Shown here piece by piece: positions 36,501 through 48,850 of a stretch of DNA of 64,000 nt. The stretch's first letter is position 1, and each line of letters opens with the position of its first letter. Origin of the DNA: Lagopus muta (Eukaryota > Chordata > Aves > Galliformes > Phasianidae); the NCBI RefSeq assembly GCF_023343835.1, contig NC_064437.1, forward strand, positions 4,850,001 through 4,914,000. Reading direction: 5' to 3'. The position numbers and the translations under genes were made by a program. The notes under the pieces are model-generated. The model saw only the letters and a list, made by a program, of their open reading frames with translations, was not told the origin of the DNA and did no database searches.

Positions 36501-38767
36501 CGCTGCCAGCTATCCTGAATACTTTACTGACCCTTCAGGAGGTGAAAGCCATGAACTTTTCCTTACTCTATGAGCAACTTTATGAGAGGAGTTTTGTTAG
36601 CTTTGTGTTTTAGCAGCGCTGACCAGTCGTGGCATTGAATTAGTCACTGCTGTAAACAGCTTCTCATCTTCAGTTAATCTAAATGAAACAACCAGTTGAC
36701 ACTGTGTTCCTTATGGGACAGCTGGATAAAAGCCTTGTTAGATCTTTAATATGTAGAAGCAGGAGGTGCATTTTTACTGAAATATTGAACCAAGCATGCA
36801 GTACTTTTTAAATTAAACATCTTCCTTCAAGGGTGCATCAAATATCCTGTATCTTAAGCTTACATAGGACTTGGTCTTCAATGGGCTGTACAGAATTCTT
36901 CATACGATCTGCAGCACTTGGAGGCTTTGCAAACTGCTAGAGATAAGATCACAAAGCAGTGCTGAGGCATTACTCAAACTCTCCAGTTGTTGATGTTTGG
37001 AAATGTGAATTGAAAAAAAAAAAGAAAAAAAAAAGATTTGTTTCCAAAGCTGTGCATGTCTTTTTGATACCATCATTTTTACACTTCCTTAGTGGAGATT
37101 CTTGGAGAGGATTTTGAGGTTATTAAAGCTTCTCAGTGTAAGTCATTTATTCCAAGAAGAGGTGCTGGGGGAAGGGGCAGGGAGCACCTCCCATGTTTCT
37201 GAAGGAAGCAAGATATAACACAAAACAGAATTGGTTTTGTACTGCCGTGCTTAGCATTTAGACTTAATACCAGAGAATCTGATTTCATAGATCTTAATTA
37301 TTGTGCTGATGTTGATGGCCTGGAAATGTGAGGCCAACTTTGGTTTCCAAGACATTTTTGTGTCTTGGTGGCATTGGAATTTTTTTTTACTTAGCTTTAT
37401 TTAATAGATATCTTGTTAGTTCTGCTTTAAAGTAACTGACCAGACAGAGGGAGCTCATCTTTTCTTTTTTTTCTCCATTAGGTTGTAGACAGACATTTCA
37501 AACTGCCTCACGTTTCTAGCAAACCTCCCAGGAGTTCAGGAAGCCTGGTGGACACATCCTACAAAACACTACGATTTGCACTGAGAGCATCCTTGAAAAC
37601 AGCTCTGTACCGGATAACCACTGTCTTTGGAGAACACCTGAAGTAAGAACTTTTCTTCATGATTTCTCCCTTGCTAGATTTTTAAATTAAACGTTACTGT
37701 GGAAATGGACTTTTGTGCCAAAATCTCTATAGGGCATTATTCTAACATGGCATCTTCCTATTTTCTTTAATTTGTTGAACCTTACAAAGTTTTTGTGTAT
37801 GTAGATGGTCCTGCTAGAAACTTACTCAAAGAATTATGGGTCCTCAATGAATTTTGTTTATGAACTTTAAAGTGGTCCATGGATGTCACTCAATAATTAA
37901 ATCTTTGCTGCTGCAAAATAAATTGACTAGAGATAACTATCTGTTTAGTGGGAAGAGAATCTTGGGCAGCCTTACTAAATGCTTCTTGCTGGTCTAACAA
38001 CTGGCTCTCAGCTGCTGTCACAGCAGGCTGACTTCTGTACTTGGTGTCTGAATGTGTGGAGCTGAAACTTTCTTCACTGTCTGCCCATCTCTCTCTGTGA
38101 GATGAAATGTCTCACAGTTTGGAAATGCTATGTGTACAGGATAAATCATGTTGAGATTCTTTCATACGTAAGTCAACTCTGCAAGAATAACAGCTGATCA
38201 TGAAGCTGTATCAGGGATCATTCAGATGGGATGTTAGGAACAACCTGAACTGAGGGTGGCTGAGTGCTGGAGCCGGCTCCCAGAGGCAGGGCTCATGGCA
38301 CCAAGCTGCCAGAGTTCAACAAGCATTTGGCCGTGCTGTCAGGCATAGGGTTTAGTTTTTAAGGTTGTTATCTGTGCAGCCAGGAGTTGGACTCAGAGAT
38401 CCTTGTGAGTCCCTTCCAACTCACAATGTTGTGATGCCATGATTAAACAGGTGAAGAAACAGATGAGCTTTCTAGGCATAATTGTCTTTTAGCAGTGGAA
38501 GCTGTTGAATTGATATTTTTAAGGATTCATACCTACTTTTCTGTGTGTTTTTCTTGGAACCTAAGCTTTCGTACAGCTGGGTTTTCTAAATTTCAACTTG
38601 AGTGCAGATGTTTATTTCAGTGTGCACTTAGTTTTGGCATGAGGTTTCATATTGTGGTGTACTACATTTAATGTAAAAACTTATGTTCTGTGTTTGTTTT
38701 TAGTGCAGTGCAAGTCTCTACAGAACATAAGAAAAGACTTCAGCAGTTCTTGGAGTATAAAGAATAA
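23701..38767 (+). CDS. NDC1: NDC1 (TMEM48), transmembrane nucleoporin
   Basis: The 18 coding exons are 23701-23745, 23832-23952, 24081-24182, 24592-24766, 25233-25371, 26064-26172, 27598-27649, 28249-28381, 29649-29741, 30834-30915, 31793-31948, 33002-33256, 33386-33504, 33734-33784, 35272-35335, 36441-36541, 37482-37642 and 38704-38767, totalling 2022 bases: 673 aa (human 674). NDC1 anchors the nuclear pore complex in the pore membrane and binds NUP35/NUP53 and ALADIN. The N-terminal half has six hydrophobic segments, encoded in exons 2, 3, 4, 5, 6-7 and 8 (for example [18 protein letters not shown] and [17 protein letters not shown]). The C-terminal soluble half contains [20 protein letters not shown], a variable Ser/Pro-rich linker in exons 11-13, and the conserved [40 protein letters not shown] and [11 protein letters not shown] end. 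Intron 8 carries a partial second copy of exon 8; introns 14 and 17 hold CR1 fragments. Confidence 0.97.
24503..24531 (+). repeat. Poly(T) tract of 29 bases in NDC1 intron 3
   Basis: Twenty-nine uninterrupted T residues lie about 60 bases before the exon 4 acceptor. It may be the reversed poly(A) of a lost insertion or simple slippage, and is likely to be length-variable. Confidence 0.9.
29526..29616 (+). pseudogene. Partial duplicate of NDC1 exon 8 and its splice donor, in intron 8
   Basis: Ninety-one bases here match 28311-28401 with about six substitutions (roughly 93 percent). The copied segment is the 3' 71 bases of exon 8 (encoding the end of the last transmembrane segment, [11 protein letters not shown]...ATE), the GTTGGT donor, and about 20 bases of intron. 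The copy has no good acceptor directly upstream. Its donor at 29597 lies only about 50 bases before exon 9, too little for a normal intron, so it is unlikely to be spliced as an extra exon. The flanks of the two copies differ, so this is a dispersed local duplication and not the tail of a longer tandem copy. Confidence 0.9.
33945..34386 (+). mobile_element. CR1 LINE 3' fragment in NDC1 intron 14
   Basis: This CR1 3' region is in sense orientation: GGAGGGCCACAAAGATGACA, GGGCCTGGAGCATCTGCTTA, TGGGGTCTGTTCAGCC, GGGGGGTTGGACTCAGC, and CCCTTCCAGTCCCTGCAGTT followed by CTGTGATTC. It is more diverged than the copy in LRRC42 and 5'-truncated. Confidence 0.9.
37012..37034 (+). repeat. A-rich tract in NDC1 intron 16
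   Basis: This run of A is interrupted by a single G (about 11 A, G, then 10 A). It is a simple repeat only. Confidence 0.8.
38215..38445 (+). mobile_element. Old CR1 LINE 3' fragment in NDC1 intron 17
   Basis: This degraded CR1 3' end is in sense orientation, recognised by GGATGTTAGGAACAACCTGA, GCTGAGTGCTGGAGCCGGCT, GCAGCCAGGAGTTGGACTCA, and GAGTCCCTTCCAACTCACAA followed by TGTTGTGATGCCATGAT in place of the usual tail. It is the most diverged of the sense CR1 copies here. Confidence 0.75.
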
Positions 38768-38940
38768 ATATCAGATTTTGATACAGCTACAGTTTGGTGC
38801 TTCTGGTAAGAAGAAAGTGGGACTACTGAGCCTTTTTATCCTGTATTGTTGAAAAAACATGTGGAAGTACAAGTTGCAGAATGAAACTCTTAAAGTTGTA
38901 GAAAGTCTCTTCCAGTTTTGGAAGAGTTCATCTTTTGTAT

Positions 38941-38946
38941 AATAAA
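38941..38946 (+). terminator. NDC1: Poly(A) signal AATAAA for NDC1
   Basis: This canonical AATAAA lies about 175 bases after the NDC1 stop codon. A second AATAAA overlaps the stop codon itself (38763-38768) but would leave almost no 3' UTR, so the later one is preferred. Confidence 0.65.
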
Positions 38947-38959
38947 ATGTCTTAAAATT

Positions 38960-41900
38960 CATCTTGCCTTCCTTTAACATCACTTACAGGTGAGAAAGTG
39001 TCAGTTCTTATTTTATGTCAGACTGTGACATTTGAGATTATCAGACTTACTCTCCCTTTTAGTTTTTTCCTCATATATTCTTTCCCTGCTTTTCCTGATG
39101 AAGGGCTGAGTGGAGATTTACACAGATACCTCATGTCCCTGAGTGTTTCATAAATTTAGCTGCTAACACTTTCAGCTCAGATGAAGCGTCTGCTTTAAGA
39201 ATAAGAAACAGATGTGCCAAGGAATAAAAGGTGCTGCTCTCCTGTAGGATGGAAATGTTCCTTCTGAGCAGAATGGCTATGTGAAAAGGTATTGGTGAGA
39301 CAAAATACTGCTTGAATTTATCAGCATGGATTTTATTGTCTTCAGGGTGACCTGGGAAACGAGCTCTGATCTTCACAGAGACATACAGGAGGCATTTACT
39401 GTATTTGGTAAAAGCTGCAGGTAGTGATATTGTGCATGAAAGGTTGGATCAGCAGCTTTCTGTTCAGGTGGATATGAAGGATCTTTGTAACATGTCCACC
39501 TTTTTCAAGGCAATGTAACTATTGGTAGCTGCTGATGAAAAGTGACTTTTTAAAAAGCATCTTTTACATTTCTTATTTGCAAGCAGACCTGTCCAAATAG
39601 TTTGAAAAATGAACTGTCCCATTTTTAAACTGACTCCAGTTACTGTGATATCTACAGAAGAAAACTTGCACAGTGTGTGAAGTGCTGAGGTGTAGCTGCA
39701 GTACTTTTATCTCAAGGAAATCACAGTAAGGTAAACTAAATGGTCTAAATTCAGTAAGACGAGGGGAAAGAATGTTTGGATCTTCCTTCTTCTGTTCTCT
39801 GCAGTGCTGTTGGTCCTGTGAATTTTTGCTGTAGAATCGAAGATTTGAAGATGACCAGGATGTCATTACAGTGGTGTGGTGAAACAGCTGGCTCACAGAG
39901 CAGCTGTGCACTAATAATTGCTTACCAGGGGCCAGTAAGGCTTAGGAAGAGAGGAAAAGCCCAAATCTAGTGTGAGACCTGTGTATTAGTTTCCCATTAC
40001 GAAGGCATTTAATTTTCTCAGCAGACACAAACTGTATGTGTTAGCTTGATAGTAGTTGTTATAATTAGGTTGTTCTTTTTGCAGAGGTTGCTTTCAGCAA
40101 ATGCCAGGAGGTGATGGACAGCCTTTCATTATTTTTTTAAGGTTAGACACAGTCTTTTAATGTTTTCCCACGCTTAACTTCTACCACAGATTTGACTGTT
40201 ATGTCAAAGCCCCTTGCCTGCCTGCTTTATTAAGTAATTTGCTCTTTTGCTGCTATTACGATGTGCACCTGGCGTTGAAGTGATGCTTTAGCTCAGGTGT
40301 TAACTGTTGATCCAAATACTTTGGTTAAAAGTTTCAGATAAATTTTCCATACATTGAAGCAGGTGCAGAATGTTGGTTTTTGTTTTTTTTTTTATTGCCC
40401 TGGTATTTTGTGCAACACTCTCAACTATAAGCTTCAAGTTGTAATTAACAGTGTTACGGCTGTCAGCAGGAGGGTTAAAATGCAGACTTCTTTTTGTTGC
40501 CAAAGTGCTTGAGGTCTGTCCTCCTTGTGTTGCAGCAGAGATTTGCACACGACATCTGCTAATGTGCTTTTCATTTGTGGAATTCTCAGTGTTTGACAAA
40601 AGAGCTTTCGAAAGCTGATTGCTTTGTAGTCTCTTTAAAAGCTACAACTCTTAAGGAGTTGTGGTGCTTTTTCTTTTTAAGTGAATCTTTAATAGCATCT
40701 TGTGATTGTGAGTGTACAGGAGTGCATGTTGAGTGCCCTCTGAAGGTGCAGTAACTGACTTACAGAACTCAAACAGGGGTAACACCACATTTTAGTTCAG
40801 TGTTTGGGAATAATGTTGTTCATTTGGCAAGCTGTCTTGGTGTTTCATCTCTTACACTCGTAGATACTACTTAATGTAAAAATAATCACTGTGAGACTTC
40901 TGTGAGCTACAGGGAGTCTTTTGGGTTCATCTCTACGTTCTGGGTAATGAGGAAAAAAATTATAAGGTTTTTTTTTTTTTTTTTTTTTTACAGTTTGTTT
41001 CTCTGTAACTGCAGTTAAACCTGTTCCCTCAGGCCTCATAATGCTTCTCATCTGTTTAATCATCTCTAAGCTGAGCTGCACCTTCTTTCTGGGTTGCATA
41101 TTGCAGGCGCAAGTGAAACTGATAGCATTTGGTTTGATTGCTCTTCTGGCAGCCTTGTGAACTACCTGCCTTTCCCTGCAGATTCGCTAATAGTCAAGAA
41201 CATCTGAAATTATCTTCATCACAGCTGCAGAGAGGTGGGCAGTATTGTTCAGATCTGCTTGTCTGTTGTAATTGAGTAATAGAATGCTACAAATTGGAGA
41301 CTTTAATTCTTAAGCAGCCCCTCACAGACCTGATCAAAACCCAGTCCTGCTTTCTTTTCTGAGACATAACAGAAAACGGGGAGTGCACAAACGCAGTGAT
41401 CCCACTCCTTGAAACTGCTGTATGCCCCCTATCTGACAGAACTGTGCAGGACTTGCTCTCTCAACACACTTTGTTTGGAGGACTGCCTTGATGCCAATTG
41501 CTGCTCGGGGCCTGGATGCACCCTTCAGATGAAGTGGTTGTAATTCTGTTGCTGCTTACATTGAACAGAGGCTGTATTGTACGTACTGCTCCTGGTGTCT
41601 TCAGGCCCAAAGCAGCCCTCTTCCCACCTACTGGGAAACATTTTTGGCTCTTTGATTGAGGCAGCAGATGTATTCAGCTGCAACTGTGGCAGCATCAGCC
41701 TCTTGCACGTGATAAACAGCAGCAAATTGATCAGCAAATCATGCAGCCTTGACTGCACGCTCACCAGACTTCCCCAGCTTCTGAAATTGGCCATGTGCTC
41801 TTCCTGGGGACGGCTTGATGCTTTCAGTGTGTGAGGAAGAGAATCCTGCTGTAAGCAGGGTGCCCTGGGAGCACCGTCAGCTTAGGAGATGCTGTTTGTT

Positions 41901-44900
41901 GTGTGCAGTTCCCTTTCCTCAGGGCAAATGCTGGCAGCCTGTAGGGCTTTGCATGTTCAGGCAGGCTGTTCTGGTGGTTGTGTGACTTCATCTGCTCACA
42001 ACAAACACGGTCCAGTTGCTCCTATTTCCTCCTTTCTACAAAGGTGTGATGGAAAGATGAGGGTCTGAGCAGAATCATCACAAATGCTGCAGGTTGAGGA
42101 TGCCCCCCAGTACCTGTGTATATTCCTCCCCTGTGGGCTGATATTTTACATCAGCACTGGCGTTCACATATTTGTTACATGGACTAAATGTGCTCAGGTG
42201 CTGTGAATGTACCTGGAGTGTGCTCTGTCAAGAGAGGTAGAAGGATGTTCCAACATCAGAATATTGCTCCCCCTTGCTGCTGCTGTGGGATTGTAGGGAT
42301 TTGCATCTGGTGGCAGACCAGCTTCAGACAAACCTACAGTATAAATAAGCTGTGCAGCTCCCTCGTGTCTGAGAGAACGGGCTGTGAGAGAGGGAATAAA
42401 ACCTGCGCTGTGCTCTGATTCCAGGAAACAAAAAATGAATTGGGAAAGACCTCACCTTTCTGCCTTTGCAAAAAAATAAAACAAAAACTAACCCTCAGGA
42501 CTACAGCAGAGCTAGTCAGACAGGAGCTAGTCTCTGAAGTGTACCATGAGATAAAAAACAAACTCAAGGGGGAACGGTTCCCTGGGTGGCCTGCTGGATA
42601 TATATACTAACTGATTCTTCTGATAGGTGGTGATGGGATAGGAGTTCTCTCTTTATTTTTTTAATTTTAATCTCTGTGAAGTGTAAATCAGTTTCAGTGG
42701 TAGGATGAATTACAGAGAAAGCTGTGGCCTGAACAGCATGTGTACATGTTTGTGCAGTCATCAAAGGAGCTAAGTGCTGAGTGAATAGTGAGCCCTGCTC
42801 CCTCCCCTGCCCAAAAAAACGCACCAGCTTTGCCTTTTGCTTCTTGAATAATTGCTTTTTGTATGTGAAATGGTTTGTCCTTTATCACAGAGGCACAGTG
42901 CAGCACTTCTGCTCTCGGTCACTGTCTGTGAGATGCCCACGCTTCATCTGAGGCACCGAGGGTTGAGTTTAACAGATGGAGGTGGACACGAACTCTACTA
43001 CTAAATAACCTGGAGTGTGAGGTGGTGGTGGAGGGAAGCAGCCATTGGCACGAGCTATGCTCTGAAACTGAAGGGATGCTTTTAGCTTGTGGAGCCCTGT
43101 TGTGCAGTGGGGCTTAGTCTCACCCACCCTGCGTCACCTTAGACGACGATAACAGAGTCTTTGCAAATCAGTAGGCTGCAGGAGTGGTGGACACCACAAA
43201 CGCCCTGGAGAAAACAAATAATTCTGTATTCTGTGCAGGGTTTGGCTGTGTGCAGTAAACATATTTGATGTGTGGTCCGGACGCATTGCCAGTAAAGAAA
43301 AGTCAGAAGTGACTAGCTGCCCATTCAGCAATCTCTATCTTCAGTGCATTGAATATATGGATCCCCAGGCAAAACGACAAAGCGACTGTGGGGCCACGTT
43401 CTGAGCCAGTGCTATAATTCACTGACAGGAGGCGTGAACTGAAGTTGTACCAGTAATTCTTGTTCTGGCATGTCCTAACTGCTGAGGATTGGATTTGGAT
43501 TTTACGAGCTGAACGTTCTCAAGTTGTGCTGGCCTGTTTGCCTGCTTGTTTAGGACCTGAATTTATTTCATTGCCCGTGTTCCCTACGCATAATGTGAGA
43601 GATTAATCTATTTATGGGCTGATGCAGAGGAATAATACCAATGGATGCTTGGGCCAGCTAATTGCAGGAGTAAACAACAATGTCTTGAATGGAAGCTAAC
43701 TGAACCCTTATCCAGAAGTGTATGTTTTTGGGTTTTTTTCCTCTTTTTCTAGAAATTCTCTAGAATGATCTGCCAGTTAACTGGGAAGGCAGGAAGCAGG
43801 GAAAGGTCTGTAGCGTTATGGTGGCTTTTGGAGATGCTGATCAATTCTTGTAGACTCTGCAAGACAGAGGTGGGCTCTAGCTCACTGTATGACTTTCCCA
43901 AATATGCTAGCTATTTAAATGAGACTTCTTTTTTAAAAGATGAGTTGCACTGATCCCAGGAACATCTTCTAACTACCAGAGCTATAAACAAATCTGTAAG
44001 TTATGAGGCAACAGCTGAGTACATCACTACGTACTGTGTGGTCAGTTTGACCCTGCTGTCTTAATTTAAGAGGTCACTTTAAAACCACTATAAAGAAAGG
44101 CTTTGTGCTGCCTTAAAGGGATATGGGCAATCTCTAAGAAACGGGCATACTTGCAGAGACAATCCCCTTGGCTCAGTTTTTGTTTGGCTGTTTTTTTTAC
44201 TATCTGTGGTGCAGTAAATTAAAACAAAAACAAGTCTGGACTTGGCATGCCTTTGTAAATAAAACGCTGTGTGTGAATCGACAGCTTGTTTGCAACCGGT
44301 TTATTTATAACAAAGTTTTTTATTTTTCCCACTAGAGAGGTTGTTTTGCTGTATATTAACAGATCGCCTATGGTTGCCGAAGCAGTTGGACAAAAGGCCT
44401 CACAATTTCAGTTGCGTCCCTTTGAAAGAAAACAAGCAAAACATTTAATTTTGTTCCCTGTTGGAGTAGAAGCAGGGATTGCAGCACGTGAACTAGAGAT
44501 TGATACTTCAACTCACGTTGTTTGCACTGCACGGCTCACCTTACATGCAACTGTTCTGCTTCATTCCTGTCCTACCGCAGAAGAACTACTCAGGGAGCCG
44601 GAGTTCTCAGCTTCTTGGTGTTTCTTCTTTCTGCAGCATGGCCTTCTGTGCGTGCTCAGGGCAGTAATGCTGACTATACTGTGGTGGTGCCCAGTTTCTG
44701 TGGCTAATACAGTCCACTAGCTGCTTTGGGTGTGAGTGCCTTGTTTTTGGCACCTGGTGATGGGCAGCATGAGGGCAGGAAGCTGTCTCATGGCTGCTTG
44801 GTGTTTCAGGTCAGCATGCTGGCTGTGGTCTGGCTTTTTCTTGGTTCACGTGAGCTAAGACTTCAGTCCAGTTGGGGTTAGAGTTAGCTTTCTCTTTTCT

Positions 44901-47430
44901 CAGCCACCAAGTAGAAGTGAGTGGGCAGATGGGCAATTCTTGTTATTTATCACTTCTATCCTATTCATAACCTAGAGAGGAAATTCAGGCTAGCAGTTGT
45001 ATTCCCTGGAAAGTTTTAGTCCGAATTGCAATTTTATATCTGACTAAAAATGAAACAAATCCTGGGGACAAGCTTCAGAGGCCAAGGATGCCCCTGGAAG
45101 GTCTGCTTCAGTGATGGAGACTCATTAAGAAAGGGAAGAGGCAACTGGCATAGCTGTGATCTCTTGATAAGCTATGATCCATTACCACAGTCCTCAGCAA
45201 TGAGGAATGAGAAACAAGGCTAAATATAGAGCAATCACCCGTGTCATTCTATTAAGAGGGAGGGTATTGATGTCATGGGGAACAGGCCAGCGACAGATTT
45301 TTCACAAGGGCACGGAGGGGAGACACCCCTCTAGCTCATGGATGTCGTTGACAACACGGAGTGAATCAGTATTTGCTGCAGAGCTCGTGCATTCAGCTAA
45401 GTCATGGTGACCCAGGGCAGAAAGCAGTCTGAGCAGTGACTGCACTTGTTTGGCCTTTGTTCCAGAACCAGAACGCATGAAGCATCCTCCGATTCAGTTG
45501 GGGAAGAGAGGGAACTGCTTAACTCTTTCACAGGCACAGCGATTCAAGAGGCACTTGTTCTTTCCAGCCACATCTGTGGCATGTTGGAGGAGCCAACTCG
45601 TTGCTTTGGAAGCACTTTGGACATCCCACCTCTGCAGGGCACAGCTGGCTCTGAGGCAGGGTGTGCAGCCACCCCCTGCTTTGCCTACTCGGGCCCAGGG
45701 ATGGGCAGCCCTAGCTGGATGCCTGGATACAGCTGGGAATTTATTTATTTTTAATTCCCCTTGAGAGCTGAGCAAGTAGTGGTGTGGGAGATCGTTTGAG
45801 TGCACAGGGCATCGTTTGCTGCTGTGCTTCATAGAATTGCACCTTCATAGAATTGTACCTGCAGCTTGAGCTACAGCACCTACATCTCCACGAGATAGCC
45901 CGCAGTGTAATCAGCTGGCTGTGAGGGCCTTGGTGCGAGGTGCTGCCGAAGCCGGGAGCTGCGCTGTGCTTTGCCCCCAGCCCCTCCTCACCACCTACGG
46001 GGAAAAAAGTCTTTTCGCCCGGGTTATTGCTGAGCCAGTGGCGGCACCTGCCGGCGTTCTGCAGGATGTTCAGGAGGAGGGTGAGAGCCAGAACCTGCAC
46101 TTCGGAGCCGGGTGAGCGTGGCCTGAGGTAAGAAACCCAGAATTAGGCAGGTTAATGAGGTCAGAAGTGTTAAGTGATGTTCCTTTTCATGCTTTCCAAG
46201 AAAGAAAATCCTTCTAGGAAGTGATACAATATCTCTAGTGCTACCTGTTTTCTAGGAAAGACTCTAGACAGTGCATATTGATGTGGCTGATTTGCACAAG
46301 CTGAAGCTGTGCTCAGGACCCAGCCAGACTCTAGGTTTTGCTTTGCTGGAAGCAGTGGATTACCCTGGTTACACTGCGTTCTGGAACAATATTTCCCTCA
46401 ATAAATTTTATTGCCTCTTCACATGTAATTGAGGCTCAGGCAGTTAAACTGCAGTGTATTTCTGTCTTACACAATTATTGTTTCTGGTAGCATTGCCAGG
46501 TGACGTGAGCATTTCCAAACTGAAGAAGAGCTGTTCCATATTGAGGGCCTTATGGACAGATGGGACAGAGATGGATTAAAGGTGAGCAGAGAACTTGGAT
46601 GCAGAGCTGCTCTCTGTAGAGGGATAATGTAGGCTGAAAGTTTTACTTTGTTCACAGGACATAGCTGCTGAAATTCAGTGTTCGTGTTGGCTGGTTGCTA
46701 CTTTTGCTTCCTGTAGAGGTGGGAATTTTTCCCTTTTCATAATGTTGTGTTCTTACAAATGTATCCTGAGAACATTAAGCAGCTTTCAACTAAATTTGAC
46801 AGAGAGCTGGTAAGTTTGGCAATTGCAGGAAAAAAAACAACAAACCCTATGGGGAAAGGCTGGCATGTTCTTCATTTGGTAGAACTCAGGGCTTCTGTGC
46901 AGAGCAGGAAAGGGGAGAGAGACTGTCTATGGAATGTCGCTGGTACTGCTGCTCTCGGAACGGCGTGTTCTTCTCTACGTCTCATGTCTGCTGGGGAAGG
47001 CTGCCTCCCTCACACCGAATGTACAACATTCAAAGCATCCGCCAAAAAAAAAATCAGGGCTTCTTCTCCCGACCATTCCTTTTACTCTAGGGGCTAGTGT
47101 GTGTTATTAAGGTAGTAGACAAAACTGAGTGGTGTGTACTGTGGGTATCTGTGTTCTAAGTGCAGGGTGCTCCTTAGGAAGGGCACGGCGTGCTGCCACC
47201 TCCATAGCTGCCCTCGTGCTACGTGTTCTGAGCCATCCTGTAAGGCTGTGAGCAGGAAAGGTTTCCAACCTGCTGCCCATTCCTCCCCCAGCAGCAGGGT
47301 TTGAACACCCTGAGCCAGTACTGGGCCGGTGCACCTCGGAGCAAAGCTGCGCATCGTGGCTCAGCCTGCGCTTCTTTGGAACGAGGCCCAAGCTCCTAAA
47401 GCTCGTTAGATTGCTTCCAGACCTGAGCCG
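38960..47430. other. Gene-free interval between NDC1 and the putative GLIS1 promoter
   Basis: About 8.5 kb of AT-richer sequence. It holds only short open frames, the longest being 44286-44720 (144 codons) with no recognisable domain or splice context. A 22-base poly(T) lies at 40968-40989. I see no CR1 or other interspersed repeat I can name with confidence. A stretch around 43555-43690 with TTAATCTATTTATGGGC and CAGCTAATTGCAGGAG looks like possible conserved non-coding DNA. Confidence 0.55.
40968..40989 (+). repeat. Poly(T) tract of 22 bases
   Basis: Uninterrupted T run in the NDC1 to GLIS1 interval. Confidence 0.85.
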
Positions 47431-47439
47431 GGCCCCGAG

Positions 47440-48850
47440 GAGCCAGGACGAATGTCACCGCTCAGTGCGGCGTGCCCAGAGCCGGGCTGGAAGGTGATGC
47501 GGCACGGACGTACCTCGCTCCTCCCGCCGCCCGGGCGCTGCTCCTCGGCGACGCGCCGGAGCCCGCGGGAGTGCCGGAGCCGGCGCGGGGTGCGCGGCCC
47601 CGCTCCTCTCCGCCGGCCCGGGCCCGCGGGCGGACCCCGCTCCTCCGCTGTCAAAGCCCCGAGGGGCGGCCCCGGCGGCACAGCCCTCCCCCTGCCCGCC
47701 CCGACCGGCCGAGCGAAGGGCCGGCCCCGCCGCCGCGCCGGGCTAATGGCCCGGGCCGCCTTCCTTCGGGCGGCCGGCGGGGCGGCGCGGCTGAGCCCGT
47801 AAGCCCATGAGCCCGGCGCGGCGGCGGCAGGACGGGGCCGGGGGGCGGCCCCTCCCAGGTAGGAGCGCGGGGCGGCGCCCCCTCGTGCCGGTTCCCCCCC
47901 GGCGCGAGCGCACGCGCCGCGTTGCCGGGGCGGACGCCGTTCGGGTGCCCCGCGGCGGCTTCGGGAAGCCGGACGGCGTTGTCCGGGGACGGAGGGGGAG
48001 CGAACGCTCCGTGACGCGCGGCTCCTCCGCTTCTGCTCCTCCGAGCGGCGCGTGAGCGGCTGGGCGCGAGGCGGGGGCTGCGGCTCGCGCGGGGCCGGCT
48101 CGCGCCCCGGGTAACGGTACTGAGCGGGCGTCGGCGGCGCGCGGGGCCGGGGCAGCGCCGAGGGAACGGAGCGGTTGACAGCGCGTGTGTGTGTGTGCCC
48201 GCCCGCTGCAGGACCGGAGCGGCCGGACGCGCACCGCGAGCCCGCGGCGGGGTGGAAAGGCAGCGGCAGTGCTTCGAGGTCACCAATAAATGCCGGAGAG
48301 CGCCTCGGAAGGAGCCGCGAGGGATTCGTCCCGGCGCCGCTAAAGCTCTCCCGTATCCTCCGATGTCCTTTGAAGTAACGGGCGGCGACGGCGGCGAGCG
48401 CCCGGAGCCGCGGCGCGGCCCCGCTGAGATGTCCGCGCCTCTGCTGGACTTCGGCCCCAAGCGGCCCAGCATCTTCGAGCGGGTCCCGGCGCTGCCCCGG
48501 GCTCAGGAGCTGCGGTGCGGCCGCGGCGCCAAGGACTGCGTGCAGCAGCAGCGGCTGCAGAGCGGGAGGGGTGAGTGAGCAGCGCGCGGCACCGCGAGCA
48601 CCGCCAGCACCGCCACACGGCCCGGCCGCGCCCCGCTCCTGCTCGGCGGCCTCGCCGCGGTTGCTTGGATTTGTAGTTTGCGTTGCAAGGAGGTGTTGCG
48701 AGCGCCGGGTTCTGGCGGAGGATCCTCAGAGCGCGGATTCCCGGTGCCCGCCCGGCACGGCAGGCGCTGCTGCTTGGCGATGCGCGGCGCTGCTCCGCGC
48801 GTGGGAAAGCGGCGCTGGGAGAAGTTAGGAATTGCCCGCTAAAGGCTTCT
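47440..48850 (+). promoter_or_regulatory. Large CpG island, putative GLIS1 promoter and 5' exon region
   Basis: About 1.4 kb of very GC- and CpG-rich sequence, the largest island in the window. It contains many CGG/GCC runs, a short GT repeat at 48183-48197, and a candidate coding exon near its right end. Size and isolation fit a developmental transcription-factor promoter. In vertebrate synteny the next gene after the NDC1 3' end is GLIS1 in the same orientation. Edges are approximate and the gene assignment is inference. Confidence 0.65.
48363..48570 (+). CDS. Putative first coding exon, assigned to GLIS1 by synteny
   Basis: An open frame runs through this part of the CpG island to a strong donor (AGGG|gtgagt, exon end 48570, phase 1). 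Two in-frame ATGs are possible: 48363 (MSFEVTGGDGGERPEPRRGP) in a weak context and 48429 (MSAPLLDFGPKRPSIFERVP) with G at -3. The peptide is basic and Arg/Gly/Pro-rich near its start, with no known domain, and I do not recognise it as the GLIS1 N-terminus that I remember from mammals. GLIS1 is a GLI-similar Kruppel-type zinc-finger transcription factor whose zinc fingers would lie beyond the window. The name therefore rests only on conserved order and strand relative to NDC1. It could instead be an alternative first exon or chance coding capacity of a CpG island. Confidence 0.4.

Noticed and set aside
44286-44720. A 144-codon open frame in the NDC1 to GLIS1 gap
   Set aside because: No recognisable family and no promoter or splice signals; composition is like its surroundings.
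47808-47858. A short ATG-to-donor segment (MSPARRRQDG... then CAG|gtagga) as an alternative first exon
   Set aside because: Possible but only 17 codons in a CpG island. There is no acceptor partner or known protein to support it.
47651-48472. A 273-codon - strand open frame in the large CpG island
   Set aside because: Low-complexity Arg/Pro/Gly composition expected from CpG-island sequence, with no domain and no paired exon.
48656-48690. Partial ZNF143-like motif (GGATTTGTAGTTTGC) in the GLIS1 island
   Set aside because: Too short a match to the consensus to call.
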